Source: Siphonodentalium dalli | Lineage: Eukaryota; Mollusca; Scaphopoda; Gadilida; Siphonodentaliidae | Length of the DNA stretch: 64,000 nucleotides | Assembly: GCA_032622095.1 (NCBI GenBank) | Contig: CP136067.1 | Span: forward strand, 182,126,556-182,190,555 | Direction of reading: 5' to 3' | In this document: piece by piece, positions 22,855 through 34,900 of the stretch | How the letters are laid out: each line of letters opens with the position of its first letter | Numbering within the stretch: position 1 is the stretch's first letter | Made by a program: the position numbers and the translations under genes | The notes under the pieces: generated by a model | Database searches by the model: none | Told to the model about the DNA's origin: nothing | The model's input: the letters and a program-made list of their open reading frames with translations, nothing else

Positions 22855-25565
22855 TATCGGAAAAAATCCAAGAAGAGGCGTTATTATGCACATTCACGCT
22901 TCTTTATCGGCAAAATCAAGTGATGTATCTGAATTCCAAGAATCTGTGTGGTGTGAGTGGCGAGTAGGACAGGATACCGCATTAGTTGGATGCATATACA
23001 GGAGCCCTAGTTCGGAGAAAGAAAATGACAAAGAAATGGCGACACTGTTCAAGAAAATATAGAAGAAAAAACCCTAGAAATTTGCTAATTGTCGGAGACT
23101 TCAATGAGCCGGAAATTGATTGGAGCATTGGACATTCTCCAGGTGATAGCGGTCGAAAACTTCTGGAATGTTTACGAAAGGGTTTCCTAGTACAACTAGT
23201 AACTAAGCCAACGCGACACAGGCAAGGGCAAAAATCTAATTTACTCGACCTTTGCATAACCAACAATGAAGATATCGTTAAGGAGATAATTCACCGCAAC
23301 CCACTTGGACATAGCGACCACGATACGCTAGAATTAAAATTGGATCCATGTATTTTCGAAGCAGAGAAATCACCAGAGACGAATCGTTACTTGTTTAACA
23401 AAGGGAACTACGATGCTATTCGACGGTCAATTCAATATGAACCATGGGATATTCTTACTACTATGGATGTATGTACTGGCTGGGAAAAACTTTATAAAAA
23501 AACTAGGGGAACTTATGGAGGAACATATACCAAAATCCACCCGACAAAATATAAAGAAACAGAAAAACAAGTGGTCAACAAAAGATGTTCTTAGTGCAAT
23601 CAGACAAAAAAAGGCAAGATTACAAGAGATACAGGAATGCGAGGGGTGAACAGACTTACAACCAGTACAAACGTTCTAGAGAGAATTCAAACAGGATGAT
23701 AAAAGAAGCGAAGCTGAACTATGAGCGGAAACTGTCTCGTGAGTGTAAAAAAAATCCGAAATCGTTCTGGGGATATGTCAGCAGTAAAACAGGAACCAAT
23801 CACGGAATAGCGGACCTTCAAAACAAAAAGAATAACACGATGGCACGAAAAGACAAAGAAAAGGCGGATATATTAAATGATTTCTTCTCCAGCGTGTTCA
23901 CTAAAGAGACTCTGACAAACATTCCAATTTTGGATGACAAAACAAACGGAAAACACATTGTAGATATACAAGTTACACCGGCAGCTGTAGAAAAGAAACT
24001 GAGAAACCTGAACCCATTCAAAAGTTATGGCCCGGACGGTATTTCACCTCGGATCTTGAAAGAAACTGCAGCTCTGCATTTTATTCAATAAATCATTCGA
24101 AGAAGGAAAACTACCAGAGATTTGGAAAAAGGCAACAGTTTCCTGTATATATAAGAAAGATTCAAAATCCGATCCAAGTAACTATCGACCCGTGAGTCTC
24201 ACTTGTATATTATGTAAGATCATGGAATCGTTTGTCGGTGACGCTATCGCCGCACACATGGAGCAGTATTCCTTATTCACTGAGTGTCAACACGGCTTCA
24301 GGAGTAAACGTTCATGTAAAACACAACTGTTGGAATATCTGTCACACGTTACATCAGAACTCGACAGAGGCGAACCGGTAGATGTGATATACCTAGACTT
24401 TCAAAAGGCGTTTGATACTGTGCCACACGAGAGGTTGATTCACAAACTGAGAGCATATGGTATACAAGGCAGTTTGATAACATGATTTCGAGACTTTCTA
24501 AGTAATAGAATACAGCATGTTAAAGTAAACAGTGAGTGTTCAGAATGGATGAGTGTTATGAGCGGAGTTCCACAGGGCTATGTATTGGGTCCTATTATAT
24601 TCATAATATTCATCAATGACTTACCAGATAGTGTTAAAGGGATAGGCCACATATTTGCTGACGACACTAAACTGGTAGGCAACCCTAATACAAGTAACAT
24701 CCAAAACAATATTGATGATGTGTGCCAATGGTCAACAAATTGGCAACTTAAATTCAATTCCTCAAAAATTCACGTGCTGCACTTTGGATTCAACAACCCT
24801 CGGCATCAATACAACATGACAGATTCGACAGAAAGGCCACCAATTCTAGTGAGCGAGTATGAAAAAGATCTGGGAGTGACTATTGATACGCAACTAAAGT
24901 TTGATTGCCATATTAGCAGTGTGTGTAGTCGCGCATATAGAACTCTGGGCATAATCAGGAGAACTTTCGTCAGTTTAGAACCAGATACATTTAGCTACTT
25001 GTACAGGTCTATGGTGAGACCAATACTGGAATATTGTAATACGGCTTGGAACCCTCATCACAAGAACAGAAGCATAACCATTGAACGGGTGCAGAGACGA
25101 GCAACAAAAATGGTGCCGAAATTTCGAAAATTAAGTTATAGAGACAGAATGATAAACCTCGGTTTGATGTCTTTGAAATATCGCCGATTCAGAGGTGATA
25201 TGATAGAGACATACAAATACCAGAATGAATTATACAACGTGGACGGGAGTAAACTGTTCAAGCGAGCAGAGTACACCCGAACAAGAGGTAACACTATGAA
25301 ATTGGCATATTCGAGATCGTCGAAGGATATCGGGATGTTCTTCTGCAACCGAATTGTTTCCAGCTGGAATGCCCTGCCTGATTATATTGTACAATCGCAA
25401 ACGCTAGCAGAATTCAAAACTCTATTGGACAATCACTTCCGTCCAATACGGTACGAATATGATACAGAAGGGATGGAATGCCATGCAGTAAAATAACTTT
25501 TGATATAATCCGGAACTAAGAGTCATTCGACTCGTTCTGTGTATCTTGATGTTATGTTATGTTAT
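22855..25565 (+). pseudogene. Second LINE inserted in the first (CR1/L2/Rex-like)
   Basis: 5'-truncated within the endonuclease domain: GVIMHIHASLS, FQESVWCEW, GCIYRSPSS, then after a frameshift VGDFNEPEIDW, LLDLCITNNEDI and LGHSDHD. A basic linker leads to RT motifs NPFKSYGPDGISPRILKE, SNYRPVSLTCILCKIME, CQHGFRSKRSC, VDVIYLDFQKAFDTVPH and VPQGYVLGPIIFIIFINDLP. The catalytic box is FADD at 24654-24665, where YADD or FADD is usual. The 315-aa frame 24549-25496 covers RT core to C-terminus. Several frameshifts and a TGA at 24483-24485, where a Trp is expected, make it dead. It ends in a (TGTTA)n-like simple tail. RT style suggests the CR1/L2/Rex1 group. Confidence 0.9.
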
Positions 25566-26350
25566 TGTTCGTGTTCTTCGGCAATATAACCTCTACGGTT
25601 TCCTTGAGAGCTTTGTACAAACTGGACATTTTCCATCAGAATACACATGGAAAAATATTTATAAGAAAGCTGTTCGAGACCAATATTGCTCATTCTGGAA
25701 ATCATCCGTTGACAACAACCCATCACTGTCTACGTTTCGGCTAGTTCATTCCGATCCCAGCACTCCCTGGTCGATATGGACAGTATCCCAACCGTTCAGT
25801 TCAACTTCGGAATCTCGCCCTGCTACTCAATAAGACTACTTACATCAACAATCTGACATGTTGCGCATGTGATAAACAATATATCAACGAACTTCTCCAT
25901 GCAATAAGGTACTGCTCTTCGGGTGTTATTCTGTCGCTACGAAATAGCTACTGCATGGGAGACAATTCTCAACCACTATGGGGTTTCTCTCTTTATAATC
26001 ATGCACGATTCCTTGAACGACGAAGAACTTCAAGCACTTATTCTGGGAGGGGACCTTCCAACACAGCCACAGAATCTAATCGATAATAAGTACGCAATGA
26101 TACTGTTCTCTGTAACGTACCTTCTTGCCTCGTGCTCCCTGATTAGAGGAAAACCAATGACAAACAGCCGTGGTTTAATCCACACGCCATCTTACAATGT
26201 GGCATGCACATTCTGCATTGTAACTTTTACATATGCTGTCACATAAGTGTATAGTATACCTTTTCACAGCTGTCTATCTCATGTCCAAAATTGTAAATAA
26301 TCTTGTTGTAAATACTCTTCTCCAGAAATGGAGGTATTGAAATAAATACA
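25566..26350 (+). pseudogene. 3' part of the first LINE
   Basis: From GTTCGTGTTCTTCGG onward the frame reads VLRQYNLYGFLESFVQTGHF, then YTWKNIYKKAV. In a shifted frame a C-terminal zinc-knuckle-like CCACDKQYINELLHAIRYC follows. This continues the post-RT sequence that breaks off at 22853. The 3' UTR ends with TCCAGAAATGGAGGTATTGA plus an AATAAATACAATACTC end. Two short frames at 25559 and 25923 are parts of this decayed C-terminus. Confidence 0.75.
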
Positions 26351-26488
26351 ATACTCGATAATTGGATGTTTGATTGACAGCATTTCAACTTTGGGTTCAT
26401 CTTTTTCGTCGGCAATTATCTCCAAGGTTTACGCTCCTTTAAAACCTTCTATTTATGGTGGTTCTCTTGCGGAATGACAGATTCAATT

Positions 26489-26645
26489 ATAAGAAATAAC
26501 TCTTGTTTCGATTAAGGTTATGAGTTATAACGGAAAAGTTTGAAGATCAATTTTCTATAACTGCGTTACGCGGGTTATAGAATTTATCTTCAAACTTTTG
26601 GGTTATAACAGCATAACCTTAATCGAAACAAGAGTTATTTCTTAA
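26489..26645. mobile_element. Perfect-armed palindrome, ~157 bp
   Basis: AAGAAATAACTCTTGTTTCG at the left is mirrored by CGAAACAAGAGTTATTTCTT at the right. The arms continue through ATTAAGGTTATG and TTATAAC to a centre near 26567 (TGCGTTACGCG). One of the cleanest hairpins in the window. Confidence 0.9.
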
Positions 26646-27741
26646 ATAGCTTGACTACGGCCCTAATGGTGTATACTGTATAGTCAATAGTTTTGTTTGG
26701 ATATATATAATTTGCTGAATGTAACTTGCTAACTAAAATGTCAAAAGTAATTCACCCACATTGTTTGAGGTCAAGCCACAATCTTCAATATATTTCAGTC
26801 ATAATATGTAACCTCTGATTGCACGATATGATTTTGTGTCAATAATTGCCATCTGTTCTTGTGATGTTTATGTTTTTCTTATCAAGTGTTCGTGGCTTCG
26901 GCCATTACAGGTTATGTTTTTAAATTTTGTCAGCAATAAATTGTACAACTTTACTATAAATTTACTGTTGTTTTGTTCATTACATTTTATCAATGAAATG
27001 AAATAAGAATGAAGCGATGATGTTACTATAGCAAGGTCAAATTATGTCATGTAATGTTATTTCTGACACCATTTTTCAAATATCAATATGGTGTCGTTCC
27101 TATGGATCAAGAATTATATCTGTATTTTATACAACATACAGACCACTAATTTTCTTCATTTGGCTAGAGCCTAAATGTTTAAATGAATATTACCAGCACA
27201 TTAATGTATGTGTATCTGTGCTTTTTAGAAACACGAATGAAGATCAGCCTGATCAAGAGGGCACAGACCCAGCGGTGTCATCCGATGAGGATATACAGAT
27301 AGGGTGGACAAGTAGGTTGGACAAGTAGGGTGGACACTGCTATGCATTGGGCTTTTGTGACATCCACCATTTAAAGCTGTTCAAAAATAAGTGCACATGC
27401 AAACCCCCATTTGCGTAAGTACCTTAAGGTATATCAGGCAAAATCTCAGACATATGCTAAAAGAGTTTTTGTTTGTGTTGTATAAAAGTACTAGCTGTGG
27501 TACCAGGCGTTGCCCGGGTATGGATAAAGAGCATTTTTATTAATTATTTGGATTAATTATTAGAGCCCCTTTATCTGACGTGAACAAAAAACGGACACCT
27601 ATCCGATGACACCCTCTGAGTCAATTTACCGCTGTATACGAATTTTGAGCGAATAGTGTTGAATTTTATTGGTATAGATAGTTACCATAATAAATTAGAA
27701 ATCGTCACTTTTTGTAGCTTAAAATAAAACAAATTGAATAC
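26646..27741. other. Intergenic, nothing supported
   Basis: Mostly AT-rich. TACCAGGCGTTGCCCGGGTA at about 27500-27520 resembles a motif found in dispersed invertebrate repeats, but too little is present to name one. The 94-aa frame at 27044-27328 has no domain. Confidence 0.5.
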
Positions 27742-27875
27742 TAACCCTTTCAGTGCCAAGTCCGATTTTTGTATCAACCCATATTTCCTTGATAATTTTT
27801 CAAATTTATTGATTATAATAATGTGATACATTGATGGAAAGAGCTCTAAGAGTGGGTTGGCACTGAAAGTGTTAA
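27742..27875. mobile_element. MITE with TAACCCTTTCAGTGCCAA ends
   Basis: TAACCCTTTCAGTGCCAA at 27742 is mirrored by TTGGCACTGAAAGTGTTA ending at 27874. The same terminal sequence frames the longer element at 48891-49364. Confidence 0.8.
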
Positions 27876-28020
27876 TTTAGGCGAATTGGGTCTAAATGAA
27901 TATGTGCTTACAGGTTCCTCTCACCATTACCAAAATGGTACTGGATACATCACTGACAATGCATTTTTAATGTATATGATTTTCCAATTAACATCTCATA
28001 TTTGTGATTTTTTTGCATTA

Positions 28021-29470
28021 CAGAACATACTCCAAGTCTATGTATAGGGTGTTCTCTTTCCCAACCACAAAAAGACAACCCAAAGCGATCAAGGTGGATA
28101 GAAGTATTTCCCGGGCAGATGACACGAAAAGGCTTAAGTTATGTGAACCTTCATGTTCTCACATGGTTGGTTCAGACCATTTTGTTGGTGGATGTCCAAC
28201 CGAAGCACAGCCTGACCCACCTGTCAACATTTGGCATGGCAAAAAGAGAAAAGGCGAATTGTCAAAAACATTTGAAAGAGAGAAACGCTTGAGCGAAAGA
28301 CGAAAAATAAGTAGACGTACTGTTAATGATACCTTGCCTAATTCAAAATCTGAAAAACCACGAACTATTACTGACACTAGCAGTATATTTAGATAGCTGC
28401 AAAATTTACCACATTTTGGTACTTTTGTCTATATAATTAGAACACTGAAATCTGACAAGCAGAAATTGTAACAAGACAATTCAAGACTTAAGATAGAGTT
28501 GAAAACCAAGAATGCTAAGTGTAATGGTGAAATCTCTCTAACACAGCAGCTGCTGAAACAAAATAGAGATGTGTCATTTTTTACGGTAGCGGGATAATGT
28601 CGCAAGAGCTATACTCGTCCTTGACCTCAATAAATGGGTATACTCGTAGGGAGCGCATCTATAATCTCAAATCGACTCCATTCCACCCGCATGTGCAATT
28701 TGACTTATATATCAAGATGTTCCACCCACTTTGGTGTTCTAGAAACCACCCGAAAAAGACCCGCTAATTAGTTGAATATAACGTGACTGCAAATTCTGAG
28801 GTGAAGGTCGAGTATAGCTCTTGCGACATTACCCCTCTACCATTTTTTACAGGTATAGAGTCGCTGGCACTTTTCACGATCTACACTCTTTTGTGGCTCC
28901 ATTTGTGAGAAGACGGTGGAAAGGAATCAAAAGCATCAGCATGGAAGTTAGGTCTTTTGTTAAGTCGCCAACGGAGTTTGGTCCACGACGAAATTTAAAC
29001 AGAGTAGATGAATTTCTTCTCACGTTGATGTGTTTGAGGCTTGGTTTACTTAAACCATATCTGGAATCTCGTTTCAACATCGCAGTATCTATATTTGTCA
29101 GACATTTAACAGTTGATTAACTGCCATGGGAAGAGTTTTCATGACTTTTAACATTTTGGCCTTCAAATGAGCAAATTTGGGCGACCAAGCCAATGGCTAT
29201 AACCACATACCTGACCTGCGATGCATTATAGATTGCTCCGAGATATTCATCGAACACATCACATAACATACATTCAGCAATTTGCTCATCATACAAGCAT
29301 TATAACACCGGTAAATTTCTTGTTGATGTAGCCCCCAATTCAGCTATTACATTTGGGTCACCAGTTTACAATGGGAGAGCTTCTGCCAAGGCCATAGCAA
29401 ATGCATCTGGATTTCTAGACAAACTGTGCCCATATGATATGATAAGTTATATATATTCTTGTGACCACAC
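28021..29470 (+). pseudogene. THAP + HTH + DDE_Tnp_4 transposase (Harbinger/ISL2EU-like), dead
   Basis: After a good splice acceptor (TTTTTTTGCATTACAG, ending 28020) the frame gives YRVFSFPTTKRQ...KLCEPSCSHMVGSDHFVGG, matching the second half of a THAP zinc finger. After an inserted MITE it continues VRSFVKSPTEFGPRRNLNRV, DEFLLTLMCLRLGLLKPYLE and SRFNIAVS, the helix-turn-helix that precedes DDE_Tnp_4 nucleases. Then, in changing frames, FWPSNEQIWATKP, LRCIIDCSEIFIEH (first catalytic Asp) and KFLVDVAPNSAITFGSPVYN follow, ending at SGFLDKLCPYDMIS near 29440. The remaining catalytic residues are absent. At least three frameshifts and several stops. THAP plus DDE_Tnp_4 points to PIF/Harbinger or ISL2EU relatives. 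Confidence 0.85.
28585..28840. mobile_element. 256-bp MITE inside the transposase, 10-bp target duplication
   Basis: Begins GGTAGCGGGATAATGTCGCA and ends in TGCGACATTACCCCTCTAC, with TIR similarity continuing through AGAGCTATACTCG. It is flanked by identical CATTTTTTAC at 28575-28584 and 28841-28850. Removing one repeat plus the element leaves the flanking transposase frame continuous by eye. A 9-10-bp duplication is the size expected of Mutator-like transposases. Confidence 0.9.
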
Positions 29471-29876
29471 TATCCACATAAATGTCCATTAATCTCCCGT
29501 CCAGTTACCAAGAAATGAAATGAAAGTACCCTTGGAGTAAATGTCCCCTTTTGAATATATTTGGTCTGGTATATATATTAATAAATAACGCTGGTTGTAG
29601 TTATTAGTCCCATGTGTTTTGGGGAATTACCCCATTTTTTGCAATATTACTACGTGATTGTTTATTTAAACTATCAATTGTAAAATCCGTACCTGAATTC
29701 CTTGCGTTGCTTATACTCATTGCATATGCGGTTTTACAATTCACTGGGGGTTGTCATCCTCAGGTAGTCTGTTATGTCATTGAAATAGAGAATGTGCCAG
29801 CTCTTCCTTTCACTCTCTGGTGACCAACCATCATCCAATGAGTTCTGGGAGTAGTATTCCTCCTAATCTTTTTAGG
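29471..29876. other. Intergenic, nothing supported
   Basis: A 69-aa hydrophobic frame (29614-29823) has no family resemblance. Possibly the far 3' part of the decayed transposon. Confidence 0.4.
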
Positions 29877-29880
29877 GTGC

Positions 29881-30254
29881 GTTCATACACTGGCAAGTTT
29901 CCACGGTATGGTTTGCAGGCATTTCGTCGTAGAAAACGATATGGTGCCAGAATATGAATGGAAACTAGCATATAAAATGCATCTGTATCACACCTAACTA
30001 CATGCGAAGTAAAATCCGCGTAGTTCCACCTATAGCCATGCTACCGAAATTTGCCTGTAAATAGCGTGCAATTTTCTCGCAAGAATCAATCATGCATGTA
30101 TTTGCAGGCAAATGTCAGTAGCGCCGGTATAAGTGGAAGTACTTATCAAGTCGTTCGCTTTGGTAAAGATGCATATTTCACATTATGGAACCATGTGGTT
30201 TTCTACGACGAAATGCCTGCAAACCATACCGTGCAAACTTTCCAGCGTATGAAC
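29881..30254. mobile_element. GTTCATAC-type MITE, copy 2
   Basis: Same ends and interior as 8893-9293, with GTTCATACACTGGCAAGTTT and its mirror ending at 30254. Flanked by GTGC on both sides (29877-29880 and 30255-30258), a possible 4-bp target duplication. The 112-aa plus frame and the minus frame across it are shadows. Confidence 0.9.
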
Positions 30255-30341
30255 GTGCCTTTAATCTTGAATGTTTTCCCGCAAGGTGTGATTCACGGAT
30301 GGGACAATGGCAATCTTGTCCTCCCGTGTTATAAACTATAC

Positions 30342-30560
30342 ACACAATTTCAATATATATTTGAGAATTTGAGCAGACTACGCCACTAGACACATTTTCA
30401 ATAAATATTTGAAAAATTGAGCATAACCTCCGGCCACTATAGACACGTTTTCAAAATTGATTTGCAAATTTGGACATAGCCTCCGACCACTAGACACAAT
30501 TTCAATATTTGTTTGAAAATTTATAGAAAATTTATAGACGCATTTTCAATATTTATTTTT
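30342..30560. repeat. ~55-bp degenerate tandem repeat
   Basis: At least three copies of TTTTCAATA...ATTTG..AATTTGAGCA...CCACTAGACACA, starting near 30347, 30395, 30451 and 30508. Spacing varies from 48 to 57 bp. Confidence 0.75.
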
Positions 30561-30895
30561 CTTACCTAGATGGACACTGTTTTACACACACCACCTGCTG
30601 TAAACGAATAAAAATAATCATAATACCGGGTATTCACCCAGCTGCAAGCTCATTGAATGTACCGTAAATGGATTTTTTCTGAGGCACATATAAGTCTAAT
30701 ATATTAATAACTTCAATATAAACATACACTTGAATAGCATGTGCGATTAATGTACTGTTGTCAACAAGATAATTAAAAATTCCAAACTGCTCAATGTCGC
30801 CTGAATATTACATTGATTTGTTTACTCACCAACATTCTGAGGTCAAGGTTAACCTCTGAACCGTGTTTTAACTATGTACTATTAATCCATCTCAG

Positions 30896-31197
30896 TACAT
30901 CTCAAGGCTGTATCTTCTGTTTTGACATATCCTGACTGTTTCGCAGCGCTGTGTCGTGTATCGTGTCCAATCTCCCATATTTGATATCAACATAGTATAT
31001 GTCCATGTAACATTATATGATGACACCAGGTGCGAATGAAGAGTGTAAGACAGTGCGCATGTGACAGTGAGATAGTTTCCCCTCTCGCCCTTGAAGTATC
31101 GTATGCTAATGTATGTCTGTGATATTCCGTGTATGTTTTGCTATTCAATAAAAAAATTATATATAAAAAAAATAAAAATAAAAAAAAAATAAAAAAA
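30896..31197 (+). mobile_element. Poly(A)-tailed retroposed insert with 15-bp target duplication
   Basis: ATTAATCCATCTCAG occurs at 30881-30895 and again at 31198-31212, exactly flanking a 302-bp segment. That segment ends TTCAATAAAAAAATTATATA followed by an A-rich tail broken by single T. An AATAAA signal, A-rich tail and 15-bp duplication are the signature of target-primed retroposition. The body has no long frame, so it is a LINE 3' end, a SINE or a retrocopied transcript end. The hydrophobic minus frame at 31141-31341 is the tail read backwards. Confidence 0.85.
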
Positions 31198-31545
31198 ATT
31201 AATCCATCTCAGAAAATAAATTGACATAACAGGATTTTCCGTTGGACGATCTCCGAATATGGGGGATGGGCCGAAAATAGACTCAGGCTGGCCGAAATTG
31301 GCAACGACCAACCAAACTTTCAGAAAATAAATGCAGCTCAAATTAAATTTTCCGCAATAAGCTATCCATGAGCAAATAAATTACTTGTTTGGCTACGATT
31401 TACATTTACAATGACTCAATAACGTGTCAATAATTATCAAAGTCCGGGAGCAATAGGGGTGAAGTACAAATTCTCTGTTAAAGTTTGTTCTCTATGTTTT
31501 GTGATTCTGGGTGGTGCGTACATCAATTTCCATGTGGATGTAGAG

Positions 31546-31997
31546 TACTCACCCTTGAGCATTTCCTACAATCCAAGATGGCGTCTAACATGGCTGCCGC
31601 AGTATATAATATGAACTAAGTTGGAACTCCATTAGAAAGATGGTTGCCAAAATGGCGACCGGAATGTGAAAAATATTATTGTTTTACTCATATCGCCTAT
31701 ATCCGTTTCTATTATTTTGGACTGTTGCAAATTGTGCCTTGATTTTTATTATTTATATAGTATGGCATTTGTACTCACCCTTGAGCATTTCCTACAATCC
31801 AAGATGGCGTCCAACATGGCTGCCGTAGTATATAATATGAACTAAGTTGGAACTCCATTAGAAAGATGGTTGCCAAAATGGCGACCGGAATGTGAAAAAT
31901 ATTATTGTTTTACTCATATCGCCTATATCCGTTTCTATTATTTTGGACTGTTGCAAATTGTGCCTTGATTTTTATTATTTATATAGTATGGCATTTG
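31546..31997. repeat. 226-bp tandem duplication
   Basis: TACTCACCCTTGAGCATTTC begins at 31546 and again at 31772. The two copies differ at only a few bases (for example GCGTCTAACATGG versus GCGTCCAACATGG). The near identity makes the duplication recent, and it is absent from the opposite foldback arm. Confidence 0.95.
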
Positions 31998-32339
31998 CTC
32001 AGTACTACATGTGGTTCCTTTCGTCTCAGACACTACCAATCCCTAACACAATTGATCTTACAGGTGGTATGAAATTTTACCGAAAACTCAATATTGGTTC
32101 CTGACCATATTGTAATGTGAAATGAACAGATTTGAAGGAATTAAGCGAGTGTGAGTATTGCCTATACAACTCAATCTCATTTGGGCCTGAAACGGTTACT
32201 ATGGTTTATGATGGCAGTCAAAATGGCAGAAAATGTATAGAAAATTATGTATTTTGTCATTATGCGCTTGCATGTCATGACTGATAGATGCATGGCATTG
32301 GCTAATGTGCATTAGACAAATTAACAAGAAAGAATATAA

Positions 32340-33844
32340 ATAGAACACAACAGAAGAAAATAGGAACATTGGAAATTACATGCACATACGTTGTGGGATA
32401 TAATTATATTGTAGAAGACCAGTGACTCTTGTGCTATTATTCATTTATTCAAGATACAACCTTTGTATAATTTAGTACCTTGACCTCAACTATGTGGAGA
32501 ATGCCAATCAGTGTATGACGATAATATGATTGGTGCATACTGACGTGGTTAAGTTTACTCCTATGTACACAGCAATGTTGCCATACTTGTCTTTTGGGCT
32601 GTGATGTCATGATCAGTAAGTCTCAGACTAATTGAAATGGATATTTCCAGAGTTCCAAAATATGTACAACATAAAATTTGCCATGTCCTAGTAGATTAGG
32701 GAGATAATTTGATCACAGCATCATCAAAGGAAGAAGGTGCATTGGGCTGCCGGTACAATGTAGCGGTGCTATCATGGCATTCAATTATCACGCACACACG
32801 TTCAGATGACAGCATCGAACCTTGTGTGGTTTTAGATATTAGCGTATACCGGGTATCGTTGACCATATGACCCTGAAGAAGAACAATATAATTTCCGTGT
32901 GCAATATACGATTAGAGCGGATGCCACGAATCCTAGCTTCACATGTACACCAATCTATATAACTTCTGAACTCATATAGAGCAAGAACCTGGATACAATG
33001 GTACTTCAGCGATATTTGAAAGACGAAAATTTCCCAATGAATATTACACATTAATACCCGATTCCAAAGCGAGCATGGTCAAAATATTGGAAACTGGTTA
33101 ATTCTCAACCAGCTGGGTGAAGCGTAGCGAACAGTTGGTTGAATATAGGATAGCTCTAGTCACCGAAGTGTGCAAATTTGGACTAATCAGTGAAATAGAA
33201 ATCACTTTGAAGATTACTCCCGATCGCTAGCGGTTGAAAAATTTCAAAGTATGTTCAAGATAATTGTTACTTGTAATCAATATTTGCGGATAAAATCGGA
33301 TCATGGTTGAATAAACTTGAAGATACACGGAAAAGGCTAGAATATCAGTTTCTCTGAATCAGTTGTTCGCCCATGGCACATCCCAAATTGGGGTGAGCTA
33401 AATCAATTGTGGTCACAACACAGTGCATAAATAATTATGATGCTGGTACCAAATGACTAGCTCCACTCTGGTAGTATATTTTAATACTCAACCATGAGTG
33501 GCGATTGATAAAAATGCCGGAATGAGACTTTGGGTTCAGGAGCGAGTGCACTTCTTTGAAGTAATTTTGTATTCTAAGTGTAGATGCAAATAAAGCTTTT
33601 TTTGTTTTCATAGCTGAACCTCTGTATATGTTCTTTGTGAAATATACATGTTCCTGACTAAATGATTGTTTTTAATTTTATTGCACCTTACGGTTGTCAA
33701 AGATCTCGGTTGATATAAAAGACAAATTTCCAAGAGAAAGCTGGCAACTTTGAAGATTCGAGATGAATAGATATGAACAGGGTTTTGATGGCCAGTTGGG
33801 CCCAGTCTCCACTATATAGATAACGTGGTTATGTTAAATTATAT
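32340..33844. other. Foldback interior, nothing supported
   Basis: No frame above about 70 aa, no recognised repeat and no splice pattern that I can support. Confidence 0.45.
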
Positions 33845-34110
33845 GTTCCGACCCAGTATCAAATCCAGTCGTAAGTCGGGATTTTTTTTACCATGTGCCA
33901 ATGCATTCTCTTATATATGCGAGTCGACCATAGGTCGCCTCGCATATATAAGAGAATGCATTGGCCTAACAATTTTTTACAATTTTAATAATTTGTTCTT
34001 GTATTCTTTAACAATTTTATAATTTCACCCATACATAGCCCCAGACAAACATGAGCAGACGACACTCTTCTATATACTTCTATATATGTGTGGGGCTCCA
34101 TGCAGGGTCA
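33845..34110. mobile_element. Truncated double-hairpin element B
   Basis: Starts within the D-type terminal sequence (GTATCAAATCCAGTCGTAAG, then TCGGGATTTTTTTTACC). It has the full 69-bp hairpin at 33897-33965, the AT-rich spacer, and the inner inverted pair GCCCCAGACAAACATG...TGTGTGGGGCT. It stops near 34110, so the second hairpin and right end are lost. Frames such as 33825-34022 (CANAFSYICESTIGRLAYI) are simply the hairpin translated. Confidence 0.85.
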
Positions 34111-34900
34111 AAAATACATGCGTACTGCATAGATATGCAAATAACTTTCCCAGAACTCAACACATTTATGCATTTGGTTGGACGTATCAGACTAGAGCGC
34201 AGATTCGAGACAAAAACTCAAATTGTATGTCCTTCAAGTGAAGCATAAGTTCGGTCGGTTTTACTTCGAGCGTTGGTGATAGTTACTTATGATGGGATGA
34301 TCATGTTTGGTGCTATCTCAATGTTCTGAAAACACTCAAATGTGAGCAATCATCAGCCACCTAGTATTACTCGGTAGTCAGTACGGCTTTTTGTGAAATA
34401 TTTAGCAGAATGTCACTAGAAAAAGTTAATTTACTTTTGAGTATTTGTTTGGTTGTTTCAGTCGATAGACCATATGACGACTAATACTACACCATTCAAG
34501 CAGCCAGATTATGCTGTCCATAATTGTTTTGTTTTTTTATTTCCGTAATATTAAAGCTATTTGGTGATGCATTGCTTCTTTGAAGAAGTGTCAACATTTG
34601 CCTCACTGCTTATAAACATAATAACTGATGTCTCAATCGTATAAGGCTAAATACTGATTTTGGCAGCCATTTTGAACATTTTAGCTATTACAAAATTGGT
34701 TCATGTGTGTATCTCCAAGCTAACACTTTTTTTTTTTATAGATTTGCCGCCATTTTGACTGTCATGATTGATTATATTGACCATCTCAACTTTTAAATAT
34801 TTTCAAGTACCAATGATATTGAATTATATAGTTAATAATATCATGTGCTTAACTCCCTCAGTCCCGGTTCGTTTCATATGGTTAGAAACACCAAGTTATA
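34111..34900. other. Foldback interior, nothing supported
   Basis: AT-rich sequence with no gene or clear repeat beyond scattered foldback-arm similarity near its end. Confidence 0.45.

Noticed and set aside
24549-25496. Active reverse transcriptase
   Set aside because: The 315-aa frame is long, but upstream RT motifs lie in other frames and a TGA interrupts at 24483. The element is dead.
27500-27520. TACCAGGCGTTGCCCGGGTA as a named repeat
   Set aside because: Only a short motif; no boundaries or second copy in the window.
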